Assembly: GCF_009847015.1 (NCBI RefSeq)
Contig: NZ_WVEM01000006.1
Span: 1-64,000 of the forward strand
Direction: 5' to 3'
From: Sunxiuqinia indica
GTDB lineage: Bacteria; Bacteroidota; Bacteroidia; Bacteroidales; Prolixibacteraceae
DNA: 64,000 nt
The notes beneath the pieces were generated by a model. The model saw only the letters and a program-made list of their open reading frames with translations. It ran no database searches and had not been told where the DNA came from. A program made the position numbers and the translations under genes. How positions within the stretch are numbered: the first letter of the stretch is position 1; the number at the start of each line of letters is the position of its first letter. This document shows, piece by piece, positions 15,257 through 24,778 of this stretch.

Positions 15257-17116
15257 TTATTTCTGGTTGAGATCCCGTATTTTCTGATTGTCCTCAAAGA
15301 TACTCTCTTCGATTATTTTACCATCTTGCGACTTTAAAGTAACTGCCCCTTGAAGTGTGTCATTCACCCACGTTCCTTCAAGTTGATTGCCATTTGGGTA
15401 GAAAAGTATGCCCTTGCCATTTCTCAAATTGTTTTTAAATTCTCCAACAAATCGTTGTTCGTTTTCCCAAACGAAAGTTCCTTTTCCCTCTCGTTTGTCA
15501 TCTTTCCATTCGCCCCAATAACCCAGTTCCGGTTGAAATTTCATTAAGTAGGTATCCGGGTTTTTGACTTGCTTTATCACTTTGAATTTCAACGGGTATT
15601 TTTTTATCGCCGGAAGCAGGTAGCGTCCTGTTGAAGAATAGCCAAGTTGGTCTAAAACGACATAGTCGGTGCCTTTACTTTTCAAAAACTCAATTTGTTC
15701 CTCGGTGTTCAGCGTGTTTTTGTAGCCGGTAACATATTTGTTCGAAAAAAGAAAAAACAACTGTCCTTTGCGGCAGCAGGTTACTGAACTATCGGGTGCA
15801 TTTGCTTTAACCCATTCGGCAAGTTCGAAATAGTTTCTATACTTGTCCGGATATTTGCTTTTGGCTTTCTTTTCAATAAATCAACAGCTTTTGAAGCATA
15901 TGAACTACTACTGATCAGAACAAGAACAACAACCGCTATTTGAACTACGGCAGGCTTTTTCAGTTTTAAGAATTTTTGAGTGGTTAGCATCAGCAGTTCA
16001 ATGATGCCATTAACAAATAAAAAGGTAAACAGAGGAATTAGTGGAAGCATAAAATCGAACCCCGTACCAGACTTCCGGCCACAAAAGTAAAATCCCGAAA
16101 TAGGAAGCAAGATAGAAGAAAATGAGGTTGAAGTACTTCTTCGTTCGAAAAAGTCCAAATAACATGAAGGCGACCAGAACAAGCCCGATTATCCATTCGG
16201 TACTTGAAATGGCCTCTTTGTAGTTTGCATTTGGTATAAAATTGAACACCCCTGATGGAATTTCACGTGTGATATAGCGCTCCAGATTGTGCCAGAATCT
16301 TGTAAACCAATCTCCAAATTCCATCTGTCCTAGCTCCGGGCGATAAGGATTTTTCCGAATTAATTGTTTCGCATAAGCATTGCCGCCTAGCTGCATGCTC
16401 CTCAGATACCAGGGTAGAATAGACAGTAAAAAACCAAGAACCAGCGTGGCAATATAGGCCCATTTCTTTTTGAAAGCCATATATGCAACAGTACCAATTA
16501 CTAAAGCTAAACCAGTTGACCGAATATAATACGTGATAGGAATAGTGACCAGAAGCAGCAGAAATAGCGGATTCTTATAAAATACTTTATCCAGATTGAG
16601 TTTTGTAACCAGCCAAATTGAAAGTAGTGAAAAGAATAGAAAGGGAATCTCACTCATCATGATAACCGAATAGCTCAACAGGTGATAATTCAATAAGGAA
16701 ATCAAACTGGTGATAAAAGCAACATGAATGCTGCCTGAAAGCTGATACAGTATTAAAAACAGCAGTCCGATTGATGCAAGGAGAAAGAAACCGTTTACTT
16801 TTTTAATAAATAGAATATCGTTGGTGAAAATGGTTGATACCGCTGCAATAACTGCTGGATAACCCGGAGGAAAATGGTTGTGTGCTACTTTTTCTTTTGT
16901 ATGAATGTTGGTAAAACCTTGTCCGCTTTCGATTGCATTTCCTAAAATATAATAGGCAGCATTATCTCCCCCAAGATTAATTTTTTCATCAAAAACACGA
17001 TCGTAGGTTTTGAAAAAAGATACTACGAGTATCAAAATGTAGACAATTACGAAGATTTTGTTCCATCCTTTTTTATCAATCTTATCGTTCTTTTTGGTTT
17101 TAACTGACTTTGACAT
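15257..17116 (-). pseudogene. GT39-like membrane glycosyltransferase with C-terminal MORN repeats, two frameshifts
   Basis: Three frames join into one protein of about 620 residues. The N-terminal part (ATG at 17116, MSKSVKTKKND) has many membrane helices and the GT-C features NLGGDNAAYYILGNAIESGQ and NHFPPGYPAV. After WPEVWYGVRF a one-base gain in an A4 run (16051-16054, plus strand) shifts the frame; the continuation is MLPLIPLFTFLFVNG. A one-base loss near 15866-15873 shifts it again. The restored frame reads KYPDKYRNYFELAEWVKANA, then KQVKNPDTYLMKFQPELG and MORN-like repeats (YWGEWKDDKREGKGTF, FVGEFKNNLRNGKGILFY, GNQLEGTWVND). ArnT/PMT-like enzymes transfer sugars from lipid carriers. Both shifts lie in homopolymers, so sequencing error is possible. 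Confidence 0.82.
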
Positions 17117-17236
17117 GATTCGGGTTAAATGTTGTTGATTCGAGCGTCTTATGCTAAACTTGCTGCAAGTTATAAAAAAACATTTCATGGTGAATATAAA
17201 ATTTATCATTAGTGTCCGGTTAAAATTTCAAATGAT

Positions 17237-17328
17237 GGGCTAAAGCCCGCGTCATATCTGGCATTCACTAACCCCGGGATTAATCCCGGGGTTAGTCATC
17301 GCACTAGAGCGTACGGGCTTTAGCCCAT
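17237..17328. repeat. Nested palindromic REP-like element (family C)
   Basis: The outer arms GGGCTAAAGCCCG (17237-17249) and CGGGCTTTAGCCCA (17314-17327) are inverted. Each arm is itself a small palindrome. Between them lies a perfect 28-bp palindrome, CTAACCCCGGGATT/AATCCCGGGGTTAG (17268-17295). The whole can fold into a cloverleaf or long cruciform. Paired REP hairpins of this kind are typical targets of RAYT transposases, but no intact transposase is nearby. It lies between a broken gene and the radical SAM gene; its AT-rich flanks hold no gene I can support. Confidence 0.8.
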
Positions 17329-17660
17329 AACTCCATCTTGTTGAATATCAAATGTTCTATTTTCATTCGTTTCTCGCATCACCCAAGTTTTTATTTTTCC
17401 CAGACAACAGTGAAAATTTATAACTACAAGCACTTAGTTTATTCTAATATAACAGTAGCTTTTTCATATTCGAGTTTAGCAAAAAACGAGCATTGTAAAG
17501 CAAAACTGACGGGTTACAAAGGACGATTATTATGCAAGAAACAAGAATGCCAAAATTATTTTAATTAGCTGATCCAACATGACCATTGTTTGAGTTCAAT
17601 TCTTTAGGCAGGATTTCAAACCCAAACTTTAAATCCGTATTTTCGCTGAAAAATTACAGC
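17329..17660. other. Intergenic stretch, no convincing gene
   Basis: A 76-codon plus-strand frame starting TTG near 17338 has AT-rich, low-quality composition and no recognisable domain, so I do not call it. The radical SAM frame is open upstream to 17586 only through a TTG; the first ATG is at 17661. Confidence 0.35.
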
Positions 17661-18440
17661 ATGGCAACCTTTCTGTTTGATGAAGTTATCTTTGGTCCGG
17701 TAAAAAGTCGTCGGTTGGGCGTTTCGCTTGGCATAAACCTGCTACCTACCGACAGCAAAGTGTGCTCGTTCGATTGTATTTACTGCGAATGTGGCTGGAA
17801 CCCCGAAAAGCGTGGAAAGAAAGCCGATTTGCCAAGTCGCGGGTTAGTGGCCGACCGTTTGGAACAAAAGCTGAAAAGCATGCTCGAGGAAGGCCAACTG
17901 CCCGATGTAATTACTTTTGCCGGAAATGGCGAGCCCACACTTCACCCCAGGTTCCCGGAGATTATTGACGACACCATTACACTGCGCGACCGGTTTGCTC
18001 CCAACTGTCGTATTGCCGTGCTTTCCAACTCCACCATGATTCATCGGGAGCCCGTGTTTCAAGCGCTCCTGAAAATAAAAGACAACATCCTGAAACTGGA
18101 TTCGGCGATTCCGGAAACCGTTGAATTACTCGACTGCCCGGTTGGCTCCTTTGATCTTGGGCGAACCATCGAACAGCTGAAGCGATTTGGGCAGCATGCC
18201 ATCATTCAAACCATGTTCTTGCGAGGAACATTCAAAGGGCAAACCGTAGACAACACCACCGAGGAAGAATTGTCAGCCTGGCTAAAAGCTCTGAAAGACA
18301 TTCAACCCAAACAGGTTATGATTTATACCGTTGCCCGCGATACGCCCGCTGAAGGATTGGAAAAAGTATCGTTGGAACAACTGAATCAAATTGCCAGCCG
18401 TGTGAAAGCAGCCGGACTGGATGTGCAAGTTTCGGGTTAA
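17661..18440 (+). CDS. Radical SAM protein
   Basis: The 259-aa cytosolic protein has the cluster motif C35-x3-C39-x2-C42 in DSKVCSFDCIYCECGW, which binds a [4Fe-4S] cluster and SAM. The SAM-binding GGE-like segment is FAGNGEPTLHPRF (about residues 91-103). Later strands of the partial TIM barrel follow (IAVLSNSTMIHREPVF; ILKLDSAIPETVELLD). It resembles the YfkB/'Elp3-like' short radical SAM group (COG0731 type) with an N-terminal FGPVKSRRLGVSLGINLLP. Substrate is unknown; wybutosine-like or activase roles cannot be decided from sequence. The TTG-started extension of 25 residues is not needed for the domain. Confidence 0.88.
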   Translation: MATFLFDEVIFGPVKSRRLGVSLGINLLPTDSKVCSFDCIYCECGWNPEKRGKKADLPSRGLVADRLEQKLKSMLEEGQLPDVITFAGNGEPTLHPRFPEIIDDTITLRDRFAPNCRIAVLSNSTMIHREPVFQALLKIKDNILKLDSAIPETVELLDCPVGSFDLGRTIEQLKRFGQHAIIQTMFLRGTFKGQTVDNTTEEELSAWLKALKDIQPKQVMIYTVARDTPAEGLEKVSLEQLNQIASRVKAAGLDVQVSG

Positions 18441-18645
18441 GATGTAAGATGATATCGTTCCGCTACTTCACCTCGAATAGCTCGATACCAACCACATTCG
18501 TCTAATTCAGAATAGGGAAAGATTATTTTGGAACGATTTGATGCAACGTCAAAACATGAATTTCGTCTTTGTTTAAGCTTTCTATTTGTAATAATTTCGT
18601 CAGATAAATACTTATTGTGTTAGAGACTTTACAACTTTTAGCCAT

Positions 18646-20535
18646 ATGAAGAGAATTAACTTGGAAACACTGTTTCTTGCAGCCTTATTGGTGTTTGTAA
18701 TAAATACCGCCAGCTACGCACAGAAAACCCGCGATGAAATTGCCGACCAGTATAAATGGGACTTAACCGACCTGTTTCGTTCAGATGATGCATGGCGCTC
18801 TGCCGTTGCAGATTTGACCAAAAAACTGGATGAGGTCGAGAAATTTAAAGGAACAATTACGCAGTCGCCCGAAAACCTGTTAAACGTTCTGACTTTTAAC
18901 AGCGAGCTGTCAAAAGAGGCTTCAAAAATTTACCTCTATGCCGGGATGAACTCAGACCTGGATATGCGCGACATGAAGTACAACGGCATGAAACAGGAAT
19001 TGCAGTCGTTATTTTCCTCCTTTGGTGCAAAAGCGGCCTTTATCGAACCGGAGATTTTAGAAACCGATTGGGAAACCATTGATGCTTATATTAAATCGGA
19101 GCCCAAGCTGGAAATATATCGCATGCCCTTAGAAAATATGTTTCGCACCAAAGCACACTCGCTGAGTGAAAAGGAAGAGCGCATCATGGCACTTTCAGGA
19201 ACAGTGACCTCGGTGCCACAAGCTGTTTTCGGAACCTTTTCGAATGCCGAAATGCCAAAGCCTGAAGTAACACTTTCGGACGGTACACAGTTGGAAATTG
19301 GAAGTGCAGAATACAGTCGTTACCGGGCTTCGGACAACCGAGCTGACCGCGAAATCGTATTTGATGCCTACTGGAACAACTTTGCCCGATTTCAAGGTAC
19401 CTACGGCGAGATTCTCAACGGTAATGTCAAAGCTCACATTTTCAATGCCCGTGCACGCCATTACGATTCGTCGCTTGAAGCGTCGCTTTATCCCAACAAC
19501 ATTTCGGTCGATGTTTATCATTCGCTGGTTGACAATGTGAATAAAAACCTGCCGGCTTTTCACCGTTACCTGAAAATCAAAAAACGCATGATGGATGTGG
19601 ATACGCTGAAGTACCTGGACTTATATGCGCCGGTTGTCAAGGACGTCGATTTAAACTACAGCTACGACGAAGGAACTGCTATTATTTTGGATGCCTTAAA
19701 ACCAATGGGTGACGAATACACCAATACCGTCAAAAAGGCGATCGACGAGCGCTGGATTGATGTTTATCCGACTCCCGGAAAGCGATCAGGAGCTTATTCA
19801 AATGGGGCTTTTTACGAAGGGCATCCTTTTATATTACTAAACTACAACGATCTTTATGAAGATGTGAGTACCCTGGCGCATGAGCTGGGACACACCATGC
19901 AAAGCTACTTTTCGAATAAAACACAGCCATATCCTACGGCCGGCTACACCACTTTTGTTGCCGAAGTAGCTTCTACCTTCAACGAAGTTCTGCTGTTCAA
20001 CTACATGATGAACAAAGTTGATGATGATGATGTTAAACTGTCTTTATTGATGAATTGGCTCGACCGTTTTAAAGGGACCTTATTCCGTCAAACTCAATTT
20101 GCTGAATTTGAATTGAAGATACACGAAGAAGGTGAAAAAGGGAAACCACTAACCGGAGAAACGTTTTCGGAAATTTATACCGATATTGTGAATCGATATT
20201 ATGGGCACGAAGATGAAGTTTGCTATGTAAACGACTATATCAATATGGAATGGGCATTTATCCCTCATTTCTACTATAACTTTTACGTTTACCAATATAG
20301 CACCTCATTTACGGCTTCAATTTCGTTGGCTGAAAAAGTAATGAGTGGCGACAAGCAAGCCCTGAAAAATTACATGGATTTCTTGTCAGCCGGAGGATCG
20401 GACTATCCAATCCAATTGTTAAAAAATGCCGGAGTTGACATGACCAGCAACGAACCATTCGATAAAGCCATTGCTGCCATGAACAAAGCGATGGATGAGA
20501 TTGAAAAAATACTGGACAAGAAGGAGAAAGAGTAA
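18646..20535 (+). CDS. pepF: Oligoendopeptidase F family metallopeptidase (M3B), exported
   Basis: This zinc peptidase degrades oligopeptides. A signal peptide (LFLAALLVFVINTASYAQ, cleavage around residue 26) sends it to the periplasm, whereas Firmicutes PepF is cytosolic. The catalytic motif is H412-E-L-G-H416 in TLAHELGHTMQSYF, with the third ligand Glu in the FVAEVASTFNEVL helix. The N-terminal DQYKWDLTDLFRSDDAW segment is the family's conserved opening. At 629 residues it is about the usual length of 600 plus signal. A terminator follows, and a second M3 enzyme lies 870 bp further on, suggesting stepwise peptide breakdown in the periplasm. Confidence 0.95.
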   Translation: MKRINLETLFLAALLVFVINTASYAQKTRDEIADQYKWDLTDLFRSDDAWRSAVADLTKKLDEVEKFKGTITQSPENLLNVLTFNSELSKEASKIYLYAGMNSDLDMRDMKYNGMKQELQSLFSSFGAKAAFIEPEILETDWETIDAYIKSEPKLEIYRMPLENMFRTKAHSLSEKEERIMALSGTVTSVPQAVFGTFSNAEMPKPEVTLSDGTQLEIGSAEYSRYRASDNRADREIVFDAYWNNFARFQGTYGEILNGNVKAHIFNARARHYDSSLEASLYPNNISVDVYHSLVDNVNKNLPAFHRYLKIKKRMMDVDTLKYLDLYAPVVKDVDLNYSYDEGTAIILDALKPMGDEYTNTVKKAIDERWIDVYPTPGKRSGAYSNGAFYEGHPFILLNYNDLYEDVSTLAHELGHTMQSYFSNKTQPYPTAGYTTFVAEVASTFNEVLLFNYMMNKVDDDDVKLSLLMNWLDRFKGTLFRQTQFAEFELKIHEEGEKGKPLTGETFSEIYTDIVNRYYGHEDEVCYVNDYINMEWAFIPHFYYNFYVYQYSTSFTASISLAEKVMSGDKQALKNYMDFLSAGGSDYPIQLLKNAGVDMTSNEPFDKAIAAMNKAMDEIEKILDKKEKE

Positions 20536-20557
20536 CCTAGTTACTGACTGTCCACTT

Positions 20558-20591
20558 AAGCCGGCTTTCCAATGGAAAGCCGGCTTTTTAA
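20558..20591 (+). terminator. Intrinsic terminator after pepF
   Basis: AAGCCGGCTTTCC-AAT-GGAAAGCCGGCTT forms a 13-bp stem, followed by TTTT. It lies 22 bp past the peptidase stop. Confidence 0.88.
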
Positions 20592-20714
20592 TTTTCTCCC
20601 CATCAGAGAAAGCAAATGGGGTTTATCGATCAACTTTTCACTTTCGCGATCCCCCCTACTTTCTTACCTTTGCCATTCGCACAAACTCGGAACCCGAAAC
20701 TAAAAACTGAATAC

Positions 20715-21311
20715 ATGGCAAAAGTGAATTGGAAACCCGGAACAATGGTGTACCCATTGCCTGCCGTTTTGGTGAGCTGCGGTGTTACGCCGGAGGAACA
20801 AAACCTAATTACCATTGCCTGGACCGGCACTATCTGTAGCGATCCGCCAATGTGCTACATCTCTGTGAGGCCAAGTCGCCATTCGTACGAAATTATTAAA
20901 CGAACTGGCGAATATGTGATCAACCTAACGACGGCGGAACTTGCCCGTGCTACTGACTGGTGTGGGGTGAGGTCGGGCAAAAAGTTTGACAAGTGGAAGG
21001 AAATGGGCTTAACGCGTGCTCCCGCAAGTGTGGTTCAGGTTCCCATCATTGAAGAGGCACCCATCAGCATCGAATGCAAAGTTAAAGACATTATTGCACT
21101 GGGGACCCACGACATGTTTATCTCCGAGGTAGTGAATGTGATTGCTGACGAACAATACATCGACCCAAAAACCGGGGCTTTCAGCTTAAAAAAGGCCAGT
21201 CCCATTTGTTATTCGCATGGTCACTATTTTGAACTGGGTAAAGCCATTGGCAAATTTGGCTGGTCGGTGCAAAAAAAGAAGAAACGCAAAAAGAAAAAAC
21301 CAGGGAATTGA
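20715..21311 (+). CDS. Flavin reductase-like (FMN-binding split barrel) protein
   Basis: The 198-aa product from the ATG at 20715 matches the flavin reductase-like domain: WKPGTMVYPLPAVLVSCG, NLITIAWTGTICSDPPM, ISVRPSRHSYEIIKRTGEYV and a closing SPICYSHGHYFELGKAIG. These bind FMN in a split barrel and act as NAD(P)H:flavin oxidoreductases, or simply as flavoproteins of the FlrR/COG1853 type. The tail is a run of Lys/Arg residues (KKKKRKKKK) that could bind nucleic acid or simply be disordered. It sits between the two M3 peptidase genes but has a terminator before it, so it is not in pepF's operon. The upstream frame extension (ATG 20616) overlaps the terminator flank and is unlikely. Confidence 0.9.
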   Translation: MAKVNWKPGTMVYPLPAVLVSCGVTPEEQNLITIAWTGTICSDPPMCYISVRPSRHSYEIIKRTGEYVINLTTAELARATDWCGVRSGKKFDKWKEMGLTRAPASVVQVPIIEEAPISIECKVKDIIALGTHDMFISEVVNVIADEQYIDPKTGAFSLKKASPICYSHGHYFELGKAIGKFGWSVQKKKKRKKKKPGN

Positions 21312-21403
21312 ACTATTCTTAAAGTTTTCTGTAATATTTTGTTACAACTTACAACAGATCCTTTACAACTTTTTATTTACTGAAAACTTTAACGCAATAA
21401 AAA

Positions 21404-23509
21404 ATGAAAACAAATTATGGGGTTTTAACGACCCTTTTAGTCTTAGTAATTATGATGACAACAAAAGCAGAAACAACTGAAAATCCGCTATTGAAAACAT
21501 TTGAGAATATTCATCAAACAGCTCCATTTGATAAAATTGAAAACGAGCACTTTTTACCGGCTTTTAAAGTAGCCATTGAGGAAGCCCGCGCCGAAGTACA
21601 AGAAATTATCGACAACCCGGAGCCTCCAACTTTCGAGAATACTGTGGTGGCGATGTCAAAAACAGGCGATCGGTTATCAACTATTCGGAAAATCTTCTTT
21701 AATCTGAATTCAGCCGAAACCAATGATGAGATTCAAAAAATCGCACAGGAGGTCGCTCCCATGCTTTCGGAATTTGGCAATGACATTTCGCTGAACCCTG
21801 ATTTGTTTGCCCGTGTAAAAGTCGTTTACGAGCAAAAAGATGAATTGGAATTAAATCCGGAACAGGAAACCTTGTTGGAAAATTCATACCTCGGATTTGT
21901 TCGCAGTGGGGCTAATTTAAATGATGATGATAAAGCCCGCTACCGCGAAATCACCGGCGAATTATCAAAGCTAGGCTTAACATTTTCTGAAAATGTACTG
22001 GCCGAAACCAACGCCTTTGAATTGCACATTACCGATGAAAATGAATTGACCGGCTTACCTGAATTTGCAAAAGAAGCAGCAGCTCATACTGCCAAATCAA
22101 AAGATAAGGAAGGCTGGATTTTTACACTTCAATATCCGAGCTACATACCGTTTATGAAATATGCTGACAACCGCGAGTTACGCGAAGAAATGTTTCGGGC
22201 ATTTTCAACAAAGGCTAATAAGGGCAACAAATTCGACAACAAGGAAATCATTCAAAAAATTGTTGATCTGAAGTTGGAGAAGGCCAAATTGTTAGGTTAC
22301 GAATCGCACGCCGATTACACGCTACAACGCCGCATGGCCGAAACGCCTGATCGTGTGTTAACGTTTATCGATGAACTACATCAGGCTTCACGTCCTGCTG
22401 CTGAAAAGGATTTCGATGAAGTGGTGGAGTTTGCCAGATCTGAAGGTTTTACTGGGGAGCTACAACGTTGGGACTGGGGCTACTATTCAGAAAAACTGAA
22501 AAAAGCTCGCTATGGGTTTAATGAGGAAGAAGTAAAACCTTATTTCAAGCTTGAAAATGTGATTGATGGTGTATTTAATTTGGCGAATACCTTGTACGGC
22601 TTAGAACTGAAGGAAAACAAAGAAATACCGGTTTATCATCCTGACGTGAAAGCCTACGAAGTGTTTGATGCTACAGGAAACTTTGTGTCAGTGCTGTACA
22701 TGGACTTTTTTCCGCGCGACGGCAAACGTTCCGGAGCCTGGATGACCGATTTTCGTGGGCAGTGGATTGAAGGAGACGAAGATATTCGCCCACATGTAAG
22801 CATTGTAACCAACTTTACCAAGCCAACAGAGACCAAACCATCGCTGCTTACCTTTGATGAACTAACAACCTTTTTACACGAGTTTGGCCATGGCTTGCAC
22901 GGCATGCTGAGCAAATGCCAATACGAAAGTACGTCGGGAACCAACGTATTCTGGGATTTTGTAGAACTTCCCTCGCAGATGCACGAAAACTGGGCTTACG
23001 AAAAAGAGTGGCTCGATCGCTTTGCTGTACATTACGAAACAGGAGAAAAGATCCCTGCTGAATTGATTGAGAAAATTGTTGCCGCTAAAAACTTCCAGTC
23101 GGGTTATATGTCGGAGCGCCAGTTGAGCTTCGGTTTGTTGGATATGGCTTATTATAATGCAACCGAACCTTTGAGTCAACCAGTTGCCGAAATTGAAACA
23201 AAAGCCATGACACCAACCGAACTATTTCCTCCGGTTGACGGAAGCCTGATGAGCACATCATTTTCGCATATTTTTGCCGGTGGTTACTCAGCTGGCTATT
23301 ACAGCTACAAATGGGCCGAAGTGCTCGATGCTGATGCTTTCGCAGCATTTAAGGCGAATGGAATCTTCGACAAGGAAACGGCTGATGCATTCCGTACAAA
23401 TATCCTCGAAAAAGGAGGAAGCGAAAATCCTATGGATTTATACGTTCGGTTTAAAGGACAGAAACCAACTGTTGATGCCCTGTTGGAACGAAGTGGATTG
23501 AAAAATTAA
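21404..23509 (+). CDS. dcp: Peptidyl-dipeptidase Dcp-type M3A metallopeptidase, exported
   Basis: A signal peptide (YGVLTTLLVLVIMMTTKA, cleavage after about residue 22) precedes the M3A domain ENPLLKTFENIHQTAPFDKI. The zinc motif H492-E-F-G-H496 is in TTFLHEFGHGLHGML, and the FVELPSQMHENWAYE helix gives the third ligand. FSHIFAGGYSAGYYSYKWAE near the end is the conserved substrate Tyr/Gly loop of the Dcp/Thimet group. Dcp removes C-terminal dipeptides from peptides. The length of 701 residues is right for exported Bacteroidota members. The poly-T hairpin behind it ends the unit. Confidence 0.96.
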   Translation: MKTNYGVLTTLLVLVIMMTTKAETTENPLLKTFENIHQTAPFDKIENEHFLPAFKVAIEEARAEVQEIIDNPEPPTFENTVVAMSKTGDRLSTIRKIFFNLNSAETNDEIQKIAQEVAPMLSEFGNDISLNPDLFARVKVVYEQKDELELNPEQETLLENSYLGFVRSGANLNDDDKARYREITGELSKLGLTFSENVLAETNAFELHITDENELTGLPEFAKEAAAHTAKSKDKEGWIFTLQYPSYIPFMKYADNRELREEMFRAFSTKANKGNKFDNKEIIQKIVDLKLEKAKLLGYESHADYTLQRRMAETPDRVLTFIDELHQASRPAAEKDFDEVVEFARSEGFTGELQRWDWGYYSEKLKKARYGFNEEEVKPYFKLENVIDGVFNLANTLYGLELKENKEIPVYHPDVKAYEVFDATGNFVSVLYMDFFPRDGKRSGAWMTDFRGQWIEGDEDIRPHVSIVTNFTKPTETKPSLLTFDELTTFLHEFGHGLHGMLSKCQYESTSGTNVFWDFVELPSQMHENWAYEKEWLDRFAVHYETGEKIPAELIEKIVAAKNFQSGYMSERQLSFGLLDMAYYNATEPLSQPVAEIETKAMTPTELFPPVDGSLMSTSFSHIFAGGYSAGYYSYKWAEVLDADAFAAFKANGIFDKETADAFRTNILEKGGSENPMDLYVRFKGQKPTVDALLERSGLKN

Positions 23510-23532
23510 AACCAAAATACGAACTTGATTAG

Positions 23533-23564
23533 AACCGGGCATTGATTTGTCCGGTTTTTTTTTG
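23533..23564 (+). terminator. Intrinsic terminator after dcp
   Basis: A short stem AACCGG(G)/(T)CCGGTT with a 12-nt loop is followed by a run of nine T. It lies 23 bp past the stop. Confidence 0.75.
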
Positions 23565-23657
23565 CTCAATACCAGCTTAACAATTATTTAGGCAAATTTT
23601 TCAACCATTATGGCCTGTCCGCTGTTTTCGACTTATAAATCATCGAAATAATCAATT

Positions 23658-24050
23658 ATGAAGAAAATGAATTTATCTCTAAGCCTGCTTTTAATCGCAT
23701 TATCTTTCGCATTTACTTCTTCCGCTTCCGAAAAAGAAGAGCCGAATGAGAAGACCATCCAGATGTCAGAAGAAGTAAAAGCTGTCGTTAATAATTCGTG
23801 CTTTGGGTGCCACAATACCGACTCGAGGAATGATGATGCCAAAAAAGATTTGGACTTTAAAACCTGGCATGAGCTCTCGACTGTAAAGCAACTAGGTGCT
23901 CTGAAAGACATTAAGGAGGTTCTTATTAAAAATGAAATGCCACCTAAAAAATTTTTAGAACACAAACCGGATAAGGCGCTCTCAGACGATCAAAAAGAGC
24001 TTCTAATCGCGTGGGTCAAAGAACAAAGTAAATCCTTATTGAGTCGATAA
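23658..24050 (+). CDS. Exported mono-haem c-type protein (Haem_bd-like), 130 aa
   Basis: A signal peptide (LSLSLLLIALSFAFTSSAS) is followed by a single covalent haem motif, C48-F-G-C51-H52, in VVNNSCFGCHNTDSRND. The downstream residues KNEMPPKKFLEH supply a plausible Met axial ligand, and LSDDQKELLIAWVKEQSKSL is the closing helix of small haem-binding domains. It is likely a periplasmic electron-transfer or haem-sensing protein. The next gene, starting 35 bp downstream, encodes a second protein of the same type, so they are probably co-transcribed. Confidence 0.85.
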   Translation: MKKMNLSLSLLLIALSFAFTSSASEKEEPNEKTIQMSEEVKAVVNNSCFGCHNTDSRNDDAKKDLDFKTWHELSTVKQLGALKDIKEVLIKNEMPPKKFLEHKPDKALSDDQKELLIAWVKEQSKSLLSR

Positions 24051-24084
24051 AATTGGTAAATTCACTCTTGAAAACTCATTTATC

Positions 24085-24549
24085 ATGCGTAAAATACTGA
24101 AAGTTCTCCTTGTCGTAGTTGTTGTTGCTTTAATTGTTATCCAGTTCATTCAGCCCGAAAAAAATGAAGGTGGAATTGAGACGAATCATCTACTAAAGCA
24201 AGAGCAAGTACCGGCAGAAATTTCAGCGATATTGACCAATGCTTGTCTGGACTGCCATTCAAATCAAACTACTTATCTCTGGTATCATCAGGTGGCACCC
24301 GTTTCATTTTTTATAAACAATCATATTCATGAAGGGAAAAGTGAGTTAAATCTTTCAGACTGGGGAACAATGGACATTCTGGATAAGATTGGAACGATGG
24401 AAGACATCGCAAAGGAAGTCGAAGAAGGGAAAATGCCATTGAAATCATACACCTTGATTCATCCCAAAGCAAGACTTTCAGATCAAGAACGAAAAACCTT
24501 GATTGATTGGACTGAATCGATGAGTGAACGGCTATTGACCGGAGAGTAG
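24085..24549 (+). CDS. Membrane-anchored Haem_bd domain protein, 154 aa
   Basis: One N-terminal membrane helix (KVLLVVVVVALIVIQFIQP) anchors a periplasmic Haem_bd domain. It has C54-L-D-C57-H58 in LTNACLDCHSNQTTYLWYHQ, then NNHIHEGKSELNLSDWG, a hallmark of this family, and EGKMPLKSYTLIHPKARLS, which holds the probable Met ligand. Family members occur next to cytochrome peroxidases and other haem proteins; the exact partner is unknown. It is co-transcribed with the smaller haem protein before it. Confidence 0.93.
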   Translation: MRKILKVLLVVVVVALIVIQFIQPEKNEGGIETNHLLKQEQVPAEISAILTNACLDCHSNQTTYLWYHQVAPVSFFINNHIHEGKSELNLSDWGTMDILDKIGTMEDIAKEVEEGKMPLKSYTLIHPKARLSDQERKTLIDWTESMSERLLTGE

Positions 24550-24715
24550 TTGAGTCGAAAGGTCGTTTTCAAGCTCACATCGCAAGCCATTCATTTGAGT
24601 CAACAACACCAATTTATTGTCAAAGCTTTCAATTTAAAAAGCACCTTGTTTTTGGATAAACACGATGCTTTTTACGTAATTGGGAAGAAAGGTAATTATG
24701 TAATTTGTCGAATGG

Positions 24716-24746
24716 AAAAAACCGCTTCTGCTCTCAGAAGCGGTGT
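24716..24746 (-). terminator. Terminator of the small CarboxypepD gene (minus strand)
   Basis: ACCGCTTCTG-CTCT-CAGAAGCGGT is a 10-bp stem (24721-24744). Read on the minus strand it is followed by TTTTTTCC, and it lies about 35 bp after the minus-strand stop. It may also stop plus-strand reading from the haem genes. Confidence 0.85.
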
Positions 24747-24778
24747 CAATCTTAAGTATATAATTAGCAAGTAAACAA

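Noticed and set aside
15257-15760. Separate MORN-repeat gene
   Set aside because: The frame continues upstream without a start (ANAPDSSVTCCRKGQ precedes it) and joins the glycosyltransferase after one base is restored.
17338-17568. 76-aa plus-strand frame
   Set aside because: TTG start, AT-rich, no domain, adjoining the nested palindrome.
24550-24774. 74-aa plus-strand frame after the haem protein
   Set aside because: TTG start, no domain, and it runs through the hairpin terminator of the opposite gene.
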